Shown: positions 1 to 8,659, counted from the first letter of the stretch. The stretch is 51,272 bases of DNA from DASZTU01 sp035493835 (GCA_035493835.1 DATJHO010000114.1:1-51272), one strand, 5' to 3'. Notes: a model not told the origin generated them from the letters alone. Translations and numbers: made by a program.

Positions 1-1
1 G

Positions 2-169
2 CAGTATCGGGGCGCTTTCACCAATGCGACCGGGCAGGCCGTGCCCGAAAGGCAGCCGCGCGCCCAGGCGGCCCCGGCCGGCATTGCGGCCTTGCAGCGC
101 GTGGTTTCGGCCGCGCGAACCCTCGTCAGGGGGAACACCGCAGTGGCCACGGACTGGAGCGAGTTCTAG
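2..169 (+). CDS. Methyl-accepting chemotaxis protein, C-terminal end (partial)
   Basis: Only the last 55 codons lie in the window; the gene enters from the left edge. The reading frame starting at base 2 is open and Ala/Arg-rich and ends in the pentapeptide DWSEF just before TAG. A C-terminal xWxxF pentapeptide on a flexible tail is the CheR/CheB tethering site of many chemoreceptors. The preceding residues look like the unstructured linker that follows the signalling coiled coil. The signalling tip, HAMP and sensor domains lie outside the window, so ligand and subclass cannot be judged. The identification rests on the pentapeptide and linker style alone. Confidence 0.6.
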   Translation, partial: QYRGAFTNATGQAVPERQPRAQAAPAGIAALQRVVSAARTLVRGNTAVATDWSEF

Positions 170-181
170 CTGATCGCACAA

Positions 182-217
182 CATCGAGTCGGCCCTTATC
201 GAAAGGCCGCCTCGATG
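182..217. terminator. Hairpin between convergent genes, likely bidirectional terminator
   Basis: CATCGAG (182-188) pairs with CTCGATG (211-217), and inside it CGGCC (190-194) pairs with GGCCG (205-209), with one T/C mismatch and a 10-base loop. It lies between the stops of the chemoreceptor (169, plus) and the hydrolase (235, minus). There is no clear U-tract, so termination is inferred from position and stem strength. Confidence 0.5.
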
Positions 218-234
218 AGGGCGTTCGCCCCGGC

Positions 235-1194
235 TCATCCCCCGGTTGACCGGAGCCGCGTGAGGAACCGCGCCAGCACAGGCGCCCACGACGCCTCGGC
301 CCCCGACGTTTCGATAAGGGCGTGCCCATCGCCTCGAACCGGCGGCAGCAATTCGTAATCGGCCTTGCCACCGGCCGTCGCGAACGCGCCCGCTATCTGC
401 CGCGACAGGTCGGGGGAGAAATAAGTGTCATTGGCCGCATAGAGCCAGAGCGTCGGAATGCGGGCGGTGCGGCCGAACGCTGCCGACGCCGCGACGAGCC
501 GGTCCGGGGCGCAATTGTTGTTCGGCCGGTTGAGATTGCGACCACCCCGGCCCCCCGAAAAATTCACCACCGCGGCGATCCCGGCAGGGTTCTGGCTGGC
601 CAGCGCCAGCGCTCCCCAGCCGCCGGCCGAATTGCCCAGGACCAGGACGCCGCCGCGCCTGATGAAGGGCTGCCCGCGCATGTAGTCGATCGCGGCCGCC
701 ATGCTTCGGGCCGTCGCTAACCCGGCGGCTCGATAATCGGGAGCGCGGCACCAGCCGTGGCTCTCGACATAGGGGCCGCCGGTCGCCCCGTGCCCCGGGC
801 GCTCGGGCACCAGCACGGCGTAACCTCTTTTGAGCAGCCAGTCGGTCAGCGCCCCATATTCCGGCATCGCCATCTTGGCGCGCACCGCCGCATCTTCGAC
901 TGAACCATGGTTGATGACGGCGAGCACGAACGGCCCCTTCCCTGCCGGGCGATAAAAATAGGCCCGCATAAAAACGTTCGGTACGGCTGAAGGCACGAAC
1001 CAGAGTTCGCGCCCCCCTTTGGCCTCCGGCTCCCCCGCCCTCCCGGGCTGCACAGCTACGTCGGCAAACGACGGCGTCGGCGAAGGCGCCGCCAGCGCCA
1101 TCCAAAGCATCGCCAGGGCGCACGCGGCGGCACCCAATTGATTCGACCGACGTACCAACGGCGCCCCCAGCACAACGCTCCGTAAAGTATTCAT
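235..1194 (-). CDS. Secreted alpha/beta hydrolase (dienelactone hydrolase/DAP-like)
   Basis: A 319-residue alpha/beta-hydrolase fold protein. Residues about 1-44 form a Sec signal peptide with a hydrophobic core near 20-36 and a plausible cleavage after the Ala of PSFA. The nucleophile elbow GNSAGG places Ser189. Asp256 (in LYAANDTY) and His291 (in GDGHAL) complete a catalytic triad, and the oxyanion segment INHGS lies near residue 94. The family hydrolyses esters or peptides, but the substrate cannot be read from sequence. It is probably periplasmic. It is convergent with the chemoreceptor and divergent from the autotransporter, sharing a 250-base promoter region with it. The ATG start gives an immediately hydrophobic leader, which supports the choice. 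Confidence 0.8.
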   Translation of the reverse strand: MNTLRSVVLGAPLVRRSNQLGAAACALAMLWMALAAPSPTPSFADVAVQPGRAGEPEAKGGRELWFVPSAVPNVFMRAYFYRPAGKGPFVLAVINHGSVEDAAVRAKMAMPEYGALTDWLLKRGYAVLVPERPGHGATGGPYVESHGWCRAPDYRAAGLATARSMAAAIDYMRGQPFIRRGGVLVLGNSAGGWGALALASQNPAGIAAVVNFSGGRGGRNLNRPNNNCAPDRLVAASAAFGRTARIPTLWLYAANDTYFSPDLSRQIAGAFATAGGKADYELLPPVRGDGHALIETSGAEASWAPVLARFLTRLRSTGG

Positions 1195-1204
1195 TGGCCA
1201 GATA

Positions 1205-1252
1205 TGCGGATAAATTCACCGCTTGCAAATAGTATTTATCCTTATATCCGCA
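1205..1252. repeat. Inverted repeat in divergent promoter region
   Basis: TGCGGATA (1205-1212) is exactly complementary to TATCCGCA (1245-1252), 32 bases apart. A second pairing, GGATAAA (1208-1214) with TTTATCC (1235-1241), is nested and mutually exclusive with part of the first. It overlaps the candidate promoter of the hydrolase gene and could be a regulator site or an alternative RNA structure. Confidence 0.45.
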
Positions 1253-1258
1253 CCTCAA
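1229..1258 (-). promoter_or_regulatory. Candidate sigma70-type promoter for the hydrolase
   Basis: Read on the minus strand, TTGAGG (complement of 1253-1258) is followed after 18 bases by TACTAT (complement of 1229-1234), 35 bases before the hydrolase ATG. The match to TTGACA/TATAAT is fair and the region is AT-rich compared with its surroundings. Confidence 0.35.
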
Positions 1259-1339
1259 CTACGCATTTTCCCGTGATGCAGCATAGCTACAAGCCAAAAC
1301 CATATGATGTATTTTTGAGATAGCCATCCGCGCGAACTA

Positions 1340-1367
1340 TTGCGAGCACCACAAGAACAGCTATAGC
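1340..1367 (+). promoter_or_regulatory. Weak candidate promoter for the autotransporter
   Basis: TTGCGA (1340-1345), a 16-base spacer and TATAGC (1362-1367) lie about 80 bases before the chosen start of the autotransporter. This is consensus matching only. Confidence 0.25.
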
Positions 1368-1445
1368 CAATGTGACTTATCATTACTTTGGCCGCGCCGC
1401 GGGTCTGGCGCATTGATTGAGCAACTAAGGATGGAGGGGGCAAAT

Positions 1446-4400
1446 ATGCGGAACAGGGCCTTACGCCGAGGATTGAAGCCAGCCGTGACCGCACGGAAGG
1501 CAGCCGGGACACGGCGGTTCCCGAAAGTCGAGCGGTCATGGCTGCTCGGCAGTACGGCGTTACTGGCCGGGGTGCTGGCCGGCGGCATCGTCGCGACCCC
1601 GCAAAGCGCCAGGGCGGCCAGCGAGACGCTCGGCGTCACCTGTAATGTCGACACTCCGAACTACTACACCTGCGCCGGGCCGGAGACGGATAAGATCGTG
1701 CTGGCCCCGAGCGGTACGTTCCAGGTCGATTTGGGGCCGAACGAGGATCCGGATAACGACGATCCGTTCGTCCAGACGACCAGCGGCACCAGCGGCGGGG
1801 CGGCGTTTGAAATCGACGCCGCCGGAAACTCCACCAGCGGCAACGGCGTCCACCTCTACACCAATTCCTCAATCTACAACGAGGACGGCATCGGGCTGGC
1901 GATCTACGATCCCGGCGAGGTCACCGTGAACATCGGCGGTGACGAGGACATATCCGGTTACGTCGGTGGCTCGATCATTGGCACCACCGGCATCGTGGTG
2001 GCGCCGCAGGATTACAACTCCCCAGGCCACGTGCACATCTTCAACGATGGGCACATCGGCGGCACCGCTGGTGCCGCGATCGATGCAACGGGTTCCAACA
2101 ACTCCGAAGACGGTCCGCTGATCTTCGAACTCGACAATCACAGCTATCAGTCGGCCATCGGCAGCACCGACGGCGTCGATATCCATCACAACATCGTCTG
2201 GACCGCGATTGACAACGGACAAGGCCTGATCGTCGGCCTCAACGGCGACGGTGTGCATATCTGGGACGTCGAAAACACCGATGTCGGCCCCGATGCGGCG
2301 GTGACGATCGACAACGGCGACTCCGGCATCATCGGTGGCTCCGACAACGGTATTTACATCCGCAAGGTCCGCGCCAGCGAGGATGGCGTGAGCGGCGACG
2401 TGGTCATCAACAATGGCCAGTACATGGAAGACGACGTCGCGAAATACGGCGGCCTGATCATCGGCGGGGAGGACGGCGTCCACGTCTCCGGCGTGTACGA
2501 CGGGAGCGTCTACCTGAACAACAACGACACGCTAAGTCACCTCGTTGACCTGAGCGGGATCAACCTCAACCCGGATCCGAATGGCGAGCCGATAGACGTC
2601 CCCGAGGAGGCTGCCCCGATAGGGACCGCCGGCATCTGGGCCCTGGATGACGGCGTGCAGATGTCCCATGTCGATGGCGAAGTCAGAATCGACAACGGCA
2701 ACGACTTCACGCCACTCGGCGGTATCATCGTCGGCTACTACGGGGATGCGGTGCAGTTGTCCCATATCGGGGGCGTCAGCGGCGAAGACGGCGACGGCTA
2801 CTACCACTATGGCGTCGACATCACCAACAACTACGGCCAGATGTGGGGTGGTTCGGACGGCATCGATCTGTCGAAAATCGACGGCGATGTCGGCATTGAC
2901 AATATTGGCGGCACCATAATCGGGGGCGACGAAGGCATCCACATCGCCAGGGTCGATGACGGCAGCGTCACCATCAACAACGCCGGCGGCGGAGTGATCG
3001 GGGGCTTTTCCGGCGACGGCATCCACATCTGGAACGTTGACGGCGACGACGGCCATGGCGGCGACGTCAGCATCTACCTGACCAACAACGACACGCTGAA
3101 CGATACGGCCGACCTGAGCACCATCATCCCCGGGACAGATACCCCGCTGAGTGCCCCCCTCCCGCCTGGCCTGCCGACCGGCGGCATCTTTGGCTTGGAT
3201 GACGGCGTGCGCATTTCCGATGTCGATGGCGAAGTCAGCATCGACAACAACAACGACCTGACGGCACTCGGCGGCCTGATCGCCGGCTACTACGGGGATG
3301 CGGTGCAGCTGTCCGACGTGGATGGTATCAGCGGCGAGGACGGCGACGGCAACTACTTTCATTACGGCGTCTATGTCGGCAACAACAACGGCCAGATGTG
3401 GGGTGGTGAGGACGGCATTCACCTGTGGGCGATCGACGGCGATGTCGGCATCAACAATAAGGGCGGCACCATAGTCGGGGGCCAGGAAGGCATTCACATC
3501 GCCAAGGTTGATGACGGCAGCATCGGCATCAACAACGCCGGAGGCGGGCTGATCGGGGGGCTTTCCGGTGACGGCATCCACATCTGGAACGTTGATGGTG
3601 AGGATGGGCACGGCGGCGATGTCAGCATCTATAACGGCCATGCAATGGACGGCGAAGTCGAACTGCACGGCGGCCTGATCGCCGGTGGGGAGGATGGCGT
3701 CGGTATCTCAGGCGTCGACGGCAGCGTCTACCTGACCAACAACGACACGCTGAACGACACGGCCGATCTGAGCAGGATCATTCCGCCGTGGGAAGTTGCC
3801 CCGCTGGGTGCCCCTTCCTACCTGCCGACCGGTGGCATCTGGGGTTTTGATGACGGCGTGCGCATTTCCCATGTCGACGGCGAGGTCAGCATCGACAACG
3901 GCAACGACTTCACGTCGCTCGGCGGCCTCATCGTCGGCGAAGACGGAGATGCTGTGCAGCTTTCCCACATTGGGGGCGTCAGCGGCGAAAACAGCGACGG
4001 CTACTACCACTATGGCGTCGACATCACCAACAACTACGGCCAGATGTGGGGTAGTGATGACGGCATCCACCTCCGGGCTATCGGCGGCGATGTCGGCATC
4101 ACCAACGTTGGCGGCACCATAGTCGCGGGCGACGACGGCATCCACATCGCCAGGGTCGATGACGGCAGCGTCGGCATCAACAATGCCGGCGGCGGCCTGA
4201 TCGGGGGCCTTTCCGGCGACGGCATCCACATCTGGAACGTTGACGGCGAGGATGGGCACGGCGGCGATGTCAGCATCAACAATGGCCATGCAATGGACGG
4301 CGACGTCGAACTGCTGGGCGGCCTGATCGCCGGCGGGGAGGATGGCGTCGGTATCTCCAGCATCGACGGCAGCGTCTACCTGACCAATAACGACACTCTG

Positions 4401-7190
4401 AACGACACCTTCAACCCGAGCAGGATCATTCCTCCGTGGGAAGTGGTCCCTCTGGATGCCCCTTCCTACCTGCCGACCGGCGGCATCTGGGGTTTTGATG
4501 ACGGCGTGCGCATGTCCCACGTCGATGGAGAAGTCACCATCGACAACAACAATGACCTGACGGCACTCGGCGGCCTCATCGTCGGCGCCGAAGGGGATGC
4601 GGTACATCTTTCCCACATAGCGGGCGTCAGCGGCGAGGACAGCGACGGCTACTACCACCACGGCGTCGAGATCGGCAACGATAACGGCCTGATGTGGGGC
4701 GGGTCGGATGGTATCCATCTCTCGACCATCGGCGGCGATGTCGGCATCGATAACTATGGCGGTGCGATAGTCGGGCTCGACGAAGGCATTCATATTGCCA
4801 AGATCGAAGGCGGCAGCGTCACCATCAACAATGCCGGCGGCCAGATCGAGGGCTTTTACGGCGACGCCGTCCACATCTGGGGCGTCCAGGGCGAGGACGG
4901 GTATGGCGGCAATGTCAGCATCATCAACGGGGTCTTCGACGACACTTCCGACCAGTTCGGTGGCGCCGGCGGGACCATCGTCAGCGCGGATCGCGCTATC
5001 GACGTAACCGCCGACAGTGCCTTCATCGGCAATGGCTCGGGCGGCCTGATCATCGGCGATGGCTCATGGCAGGAGCCGGTCATCCAGCTCCATACCGACA
5101 ACGAAGACGGACAAGGCGCGTTCATCTTCAACAACGGCATCATGGCCAGCGACAGCCTGCCCAATTTCAGCCGTGATACCAGCCTCGATGAAGACACCTC
5201 GGTCTGGGCCGCGCCGGATCCGAAATATGTACCGAAGCCGGGCGTCGACTTGGCCCTGCTGCAGGCCGATCTCGACAATCTCAGCGATTTCACCTGGAGC
5301 GGCGGTCAATCGGGCGGCATCGACAATCTCCCGCAATATGGCGATGCCGCATCGGCGGTGCTGGTCAAGGCCAGCGGCGGCGCGACGGGTATCGAGAACG
5401 ACGGGCTCATGGTTGGGCGGCTGGTTCTGGATGGCCACAATGGCAGCGACTGGCCAGACGTCCAGGGCAACGACATCACCAATTTCGGCACCTGGCTGAC
5501 CGTCAACTCCGGCCAGTGGGGAAACCGGCTCCAGGGCAGCAGCAACGACGCGATCCGGAACGGCGGACTCATCCAGACCGCCTTTGACGGCACTACGCCC
5601 GAGGAGACCTATTTCGAGGGCGTCAATTCCTTCCAGAACGGCGGACAATTCTGGAGCAATCTGGCGCAGGCCGATGTCCAGCGCACCGGCCTCGTCAGCA
5701 TGATCGACGGCGGCACCGGCGACTACACCTATATCTCCCATCAGTTCCACGGCGCGGCGGGCCAGAGCTTTTTGGGCGTGGACGTCAACTTCGCGCCGGG
5801 GACGCCGGAAGACGCGCTCACCGATGACTGGGAGACTCCGGCAACGTGGCGCGCCGACCGCTTCGATCTGGGTGACTTCAGTGACGACGGCCAGATCGAC
5901 GGCTCGACCGGCCTCATCGTCAACAAGGTCGGCGGCGGCTCCGTGGTGACCGGCGACACGATCATCGTTGCCTATTCGCCCGTCGACGGCAACCCGGTGG
6001 GAATGCAGTGCTTCGACAGCAGCTGCAAGGACGGGAATACGATGTATGTCGCGTCGGCATCCAAGGGCTACATCAATGTCGGCGGCACCGGCGCCATCCA
6101 GGATGGCCTCCATGCCTGGTATCTCCACGAAGTCGGCGAAGCCCCTGACCCGACGTTCGTGCTGCAAAGCGAGTGGGCGCCGCAGGCCGTGCAATTGCCG
6201 AGCCTCATCACCGGCGCACAGAACGTCTGGCACGACACTTCGAGCCAGGTCGAAGACCACGTCTACGGCAGCCACTTCCCGCAAGCGGGCGAGGGCGGCG
6301 GCGGCGCGGATGTACCCGTCGGAGAAACGCCCGCCATCAATGCCGGCTATGGCTCGGCAATGTGGGGCAAGATCTCCGGCAGCATCACCAACCAGGATAC
6401 CACGGTCAATCAGACCATGGCCGGTGGTCCCCCGGTCACCATCGACACGAGCTTCGTGCAGAACACCTTCTCGCTGCTCGGCGGCGTGGACTTTACACCC
6501 ATGGACGGCAGCAATGGCGGCCTGAGGCTGGGCGTCTTCGCTGGTTACCTGAACTCCAATCTCGGCTTCACGTCCTACGATGCATCGTCCACCTATTCGG
6601 GCGGCACGGTCGGCGGCTACGCCGCCTATAACAATGACGGCTTCTATGTCGACGGCGAGGTCAAGGCCGACCTCTTGAACTTGACTTACACCGCCCCCTT
6701 GGGCACGGGTTTTTCTACTTCAGGCCTCGCCACCAATATCGGTGTGCTCGGCAATACGGGCTACCGTCTGCAGATGGGCAACAGCTTTATCGAACCGATC
6801 GGCTCGCTGGCCTATATCAACACCACGCTGCAGGATTTCTCAGATAGCGGCGACACGGTCGACTTCAGCAACGGCCAAAGCCTGCAGGCGGGTGCCGGCG
6901 TGAGGGTCGGCACGGCGCTTGCCACCGGCGACGAAACCACCACCGAACTGTCGCTGCTCGGCAAGGTCTGGAACGAGTTCGAGCCGGCAAATGAGGTGAC
7001 ATTGACCGACAGCGCCCAGAACAGCACCACGTTCACCGACAGCATCAGCGGGGTGTTCGGGGAAGTGGCGGCGACCGCGACGACCTACAGCAACGACCGC
7101 GGCTTCTCCGGGTTCGTCTCGGTAAGCGACAAGTTCAACGACTCCTTCAATACCGTGACCGGCAAGGCCGGCCTGCGCAAGGCCTTCTAA
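1446..7190 (+). CDS. Type Va autotransporter with tandem beta-helix repeats
   Basis: A 1914-residue classical autotransporter. The start at 1446 is preferred because GGAGGGGG lies six bases upstream; an open TTG codon at 1413 has no such site. Residues 1-57 form an extended signal peptide: a basic n-region of about 30 residues, a hydrophobic core at 32-50, then cleavage near SARA. The passenger, about 58-1620, is Gly/Asp/Asn-rich with recurring DGxxI and INN motifs typical of a right-handed beta-helix. It includes four long repeat units from residue 356 to about 1182. The last 280 residues, from about 1634 (GSAMWGKISG), match an autotransporter beta-barrel and end in Phe. Only four cysteines are visible, as two close pairs: C66/C76 and C1522/C1527. 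The adhesive or other function of the passenger is unknown. It is convergent with the ATP-grasp gene. Confidence 0.93.
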   Translation: MRNRALRRGLKPAVTARKAAGTRRFPKVERSWLLGSTALLAGVLAGGIVATPQSARAASETLGVTCNVDTPNYYTCAGPETDKIVLAPSGTFQVDLGPNEDPDNDDPFVQTTSGTSGGAAFEIDAAGNSTSGNGVHLYTNSSIYNEDGIGLAIYDPGEVTVNIGGDEDISGYVGGSIIGTTGIVVAPQDYNSPGHVHIFNDGHIGGTAGAAIDATGSNNSEDGPLIFELDNHSYQSAIGSTDGVDIHHNIVWTAIDNGQGLIVGLNGDGVHIWDVENTDVGPDAAVTIDNGDSGIIGGSDNGIYIRKVRASEDGVSGDVVINNGQYMEDDVAKYGGLIIGGEDGVHVSGVYDGSVYLNNNDTLSHLVDLSGINLNPDPNGEPIDVPEEAAPIGTAGIWALDDGVQMSHVDGEVRIDNGNDFTPLGGIIVGYYGDAVQLSHIGGVSGEDGDGYYHYGVDITNNYGQMWGGSDGIDLSKIDGDVGIDNIGGTIIGGDEGIHIARVDDGSVTINNAGGGVIGGFSGDGIHIWNVDGDDGHGGDVSIYLTNNDTLNDTADLSTIIPGTDTPLSAPLPPGLPTGGIFGLDDGVRISDVDGEVSIDNNNDLTALGGLIAGYYGDAVQLSDVDGISGEDGDGNYFHYGVYVGNNNGQMWGGEDGIHLWAIDGDVGINNKGGTIVGGQEGIHIAKVDDGSIGINNAGGGLIGGLSGDGIHIWNVDGEDGHGGDVSIYNGHAMDGEVELHGGLIAGGEDGVGISGVDGSVYLTNNDTLNDTADLSRIIPPWEVAPLGAPSYLPTGGIWGFDDGVRISHVDGEVSIDNGNDFTSLGGLIVGEDGDAVQLSHIGGVSGENSDGYYHYGVDITNNYGQMWGSDDGIHLRAIGGDVGITNVGGTIVAGDDGIHIARVDDGSVGINNAGGGLIGGLSGDGIHIWNVDGEDGHGGDVSINNGHAMDGDVELLGGLIAGGEDGVGISSIDGSVYLTNNDTLNDTFNPSRIIPPWEVVPLDAPSYLPTGGIWGFDDGVRMSHVDGEVTIDNNNDLTALGGLIVGAEGDAVHLSHIAGVSGEDSDGYYHHGVEIGNDNGLMWGGSDGIHLSTIGGDVGIDNYGGAIVGLDEGIHIAKIEGGSVTINNAGGQIEGFYGDAVHIWGVQGEDGYGGNVSIINGVFDDTSDQFGGAGGTIVSADRAIDVTADSAFIGNGSGGLIIGDGSWQEPVIQLHTDNEDGQGAFIFNNGIMASDSLPNFSRDTSLDEDTSVWAAPDPKYVPKPGVDLALLQADLDNLSDFTWSGGQSGGIDNLPQYGDAASAVLVKASGGATGIENDGLMVGRLVLDGHNGSDWPDVQGNDITNFGTWLTVNSGQWGNRLQGSSNDAIRNGGLIQTAFDGTTPEETYFEGVNSFQNGGQFWSNLAQADVQRTGLVSMIDGGTGDYTYISHQFHGAAGQSFLGVDVNFAPGTPEDALTDDWETPATWRADRFDLGDFSDDGQIDGSTGLIVNKVGGGSVVTGDTIIVAYSPVDGNPVGMQCFDSSCKDGNTMYVASASKGYINVGGTGAIQDGLHAWYLHEVGEAPDPTFVLQSEWAPQAVQLPSLITGAQNVWHDTSSQVEDHVYGSHFPQAGEGGGGADVPVGETPAINAGYGSAMWGKISGSITNQDTTVNQTMAGGPPVTIDTSFVQNTFSLLGGVDFTPMDGSNGGLRLGVFAGYLNSNLGFTSYDASSTYSGGTVGGYAAYNNDGFYVDGEVKADLLNLTYTAPLGTGFSTSGLATNIGVLGNTGYRLQMGNSFIEPIGSLAYINTTLQDFSDSGDTVDFSNGQSLQAGAGVRVGTALATGDETTTELSLLGKVWNEFEPANEVTLTDSAQNSTTFTDSISGVFGEVAATATTYSNDRGFSGFVSVSDKFNDSFNTVTGKAGLRKAF
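2511..4990 (+). repeat. Four long in-frame repeat units of the autotransporter passenger
   Basis: Units begin at the Y-L-(T/N)-N-N-D-T-L motif at 2511, 3075, 3729 and 4377. Spacings are 564, 654 and 648 bases, all multiples of three. Each unit carries the same ordered motifs, including DDGVR, GVSGEDxDG, GQMWG and GDGIHIWNVDG. The first unit lacks a 33-codon block (NGHAM through GSVY) that is present in the second and third. The last unit is more diverged and fades near 4990. Long near-identical DNA stretches make copy-number change by recombination plausible. Confidence 0.85.
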
Positions 7191-7209
7191 CCCAGGCCAG
7201 CCATATGGG

Positions 7210-7240
7210 AAGGGGCCGGTCCAATGGGCCGGCCCCTTTC
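7210..7240 (+). terminator. Rho-independent terminator of the autotransporter gene
   Basis: AAGGGGCCGG (7210-7219) pairs perfectly with CCGGCCCCTT (7229-7238) around a nine-base loop, followed by TTTCGTTTG. It starts 20 bases after the stop codon. The downstream gene is convergent, so the hairpin also separates the two transcription units. Confidence 0.8.
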
Positions 7241-7281
7241 GTTTGGGGGTGCTGCCTTGGCGATTGTGAGCAGATCGCCGG

Positions 7282-8301
7282 CTACTCCGCCTCCAGCCTG
7301 GTCCGCTCCGCCAGGGCATGTGCTGCGGTTCCCAGCGCATCGAGCTGGGTCCGCATGTTCCGCTCGTAGTCCGGGGCCAATTTGGCGCGCAGCTCGGCCA
7401 CGATAGCGGACGAAAAGTGCCACGTGTTTCCGCCCGGGTTGACCTCCAGCACGTAAAGCCTGCCGGTAGCGACATCGCGGATGATGTCGCACCCCTTCTG
7501 CGCCACCTCCGGAATTGCCCGGTCCGCCGCGGCAGCCAGGGCCATAACGTCGGCTTCGTAGGTGAACCATCTCTCCCTGTCTTCGAAACCCTGAATGGCG
7601 ATAGGGGCCGATTCCAGGCTGGTGTCGTCGACCGAAAGTTCGACGCGCTCCGCCTGGCTCCTCGTCAGCAGACAGTACAAGGGCCGGCCGAACAGGGTCA
7701 GCACACGATAGAAGCGCACATGCTTGCCCGTATCGATGAACTGCTGGACGAGCATGGGCCCGAGGCGTCCGGGATGTCCTTCGGGATAGTCGGCCCGCGG
7801 GATGTATCTGACCCGTTCACGCCGCATCAGGGTGATGCCATTGCCCTGCGAGGAACTGGCGATGTCGGTGGGCTTGACCACGACGAACTCCCCCCAATCC
7901 TTCGGATCGAGCCGGGTGTCAGGTCCGAGCTGGGTGGTGCGCGGCACGCTGACCCCCGCCTGCTGCAGCCGCCAAAGCTGCTCGAACTTGTGGATCGGTT
8001 TGCCGTGATAGATTTTTCCCCGCGCTGGGGCGAACGCCCCGAGAGGCCCGGGCGAAAAGATCAAGGCGGGCAAGGATGCCGCCTGTTGCACCACCGCCGG
8101 AGAGCTGTCGTTTGCCGATACCACGATCGTCGCAATGCCTGGCTCGATGCGGCTGACCCGGGTGGCTATGTCGTACCAGTCCTCGACCGCCTGCCATCCC
8201 GGCTGATGCACGATGACCAGATTGCGCTCCGGCTTGTGGTGGGAGCTGGAAAATACTCTGGCTGGATAGAATATGTACCCCGAATGCCCTCGCTGCTCCA
8301 C
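7282..8301 (-). CDS. ATP-grasp domain protein, orphan
   Basis: A 339-residue protein with a RimK/glutathione-synthetase-like ATP-grasp fold. The N-terminal ~110 residues form a pre-ATP-grasp domain. The nucleotide-binding lysine segment FVVVKPTDIASSSQG follows, and the metal-binding C-terminal strand ends in LEVNPGGNTWH. Such enzymes join a carboxylate to an amine or thiol using ATP. No partner biosynthesis genes lie nearby, so the substrate is unknown. The frame begins with GTG at 8301; a later GTG before HQPGW is possible, so the start is uncertain. It is divergent from the kinase operon. Confidence 0.75.
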   Translation of the reverse strand: MEQRGHSGYIFYPARVFSSSHHKPERNLVIVHQPGWQAVEDWYDIATRVSRIEPGIATIVVSANDSSPAVVQQAASLPALIFSPGPLGAFAPARGKIYHGKPIHKFEQLWRLQQAGVSVPRTTQLGPDTRLDPKDWGEFVVVKPTDIASSSQGNGITLMRRERVRYIPRADYPEGHPGRLGPMLVQQFIDTGKHVRFYRVLTLFGRPLYCLLTRSQAERVELSVDDTSLESAPIAIQGFEDRERWFTYEADVMALAAAADRAIPEVAQKGCDIIRDVATGRLYVLEVNPGGNTWHFSSAIVAELRAKLAPDYERNMRTQLDALGTAAHALAERTRLEAE

Positions 8302-8451
8302 TCCATCCCCCGTTTCCTATTTTTCTTCAACATTGTCGCGAGTAGTGACCAAGACAAATTCCTGCGTCATCGCGACTCGGATATTGAACTTATTTCAGAT
8401 TGCAATCGGGCCAAGCCTCCTCGAATACGATCCGACGGGAAACTAGCGCAA

Positions 8452-8469
8452 GCTTTGCTTCTGCAAAGC
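8452..8469. promoter_or_regulatory. Hairpin in the kinase leader region
   Basis: GCTTTGC (8452-8458) and GCAAAGC (8463-8469) form a perfect seven-pair stem with a TTCT loop, about 170 to 190 bases before the kinase start. It could be part of a transcribed leader or an operator. Its function is unassigned. Confidence 0.35.
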
Positions 8470-8548
8470 CCCCTGGCCCCGGAACCGGATCGGCCGGCCC
8501 ACATCCGCCCAGCGTCGCGCTGCAAACGGCTATTGATCGATATCATTC

Positions 8549-8572
8549 AGGCTGAGATTTCAGCCTTTGTTT
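8549..8572 (+). terminator. Terminator-like hairpin upstream of the histidine kinase
   Basis: AGGCTGA (8549-8555) pairs perfectly with TCAGCCT (8560-8566) around the loop GATT, and a T-rich run TTGTTT follows at once. It lies 88 bases before the kinase ATG on the same strand, with no recognised gene before it on that strand. It may end a small RNA transcribed from the 8302-8548 region or act as an attenuator. It also argues against a TTG start at 8567 for the kinase. Confidence 0.5.
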
Positions 8573-8659
8573 AAAGGTGCTCGTCCAATAATCGTGGGAT
8601 CAAAGGCTCCAATCGATCAGGGCGGATTGCCGAGAGTGACGCAGGAACTCGACCAGGCC

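Noticed and set aside
2532..4874. Two long open frames on the minus strand, about 380 codons each, within the autotransporter gene
   Set aside because: They are antisense to the repeated, Gly/Asp-rich coding sequence, whose codon pattern keeps that strand free of stops. They have repetitive, family-less sequence and no ribosome sites.
2511..4990. CRISPR-like repeats
   Set aside because: The repeats are 560-650 bases, in frame and protein-coding, not short repeats with unique spacers.
5064..6284. Antisense open frame of 406 codons
   Set aside because: A shadow of the autotransporter passenger, with no family resemblance and no start site.
8567..8659. Earlier TTG start of the histidine kinase
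   Set aside because: It falls in the T-rich tail of a terminator-like hairpin and has no ribosome site. The extra residues have no known role.
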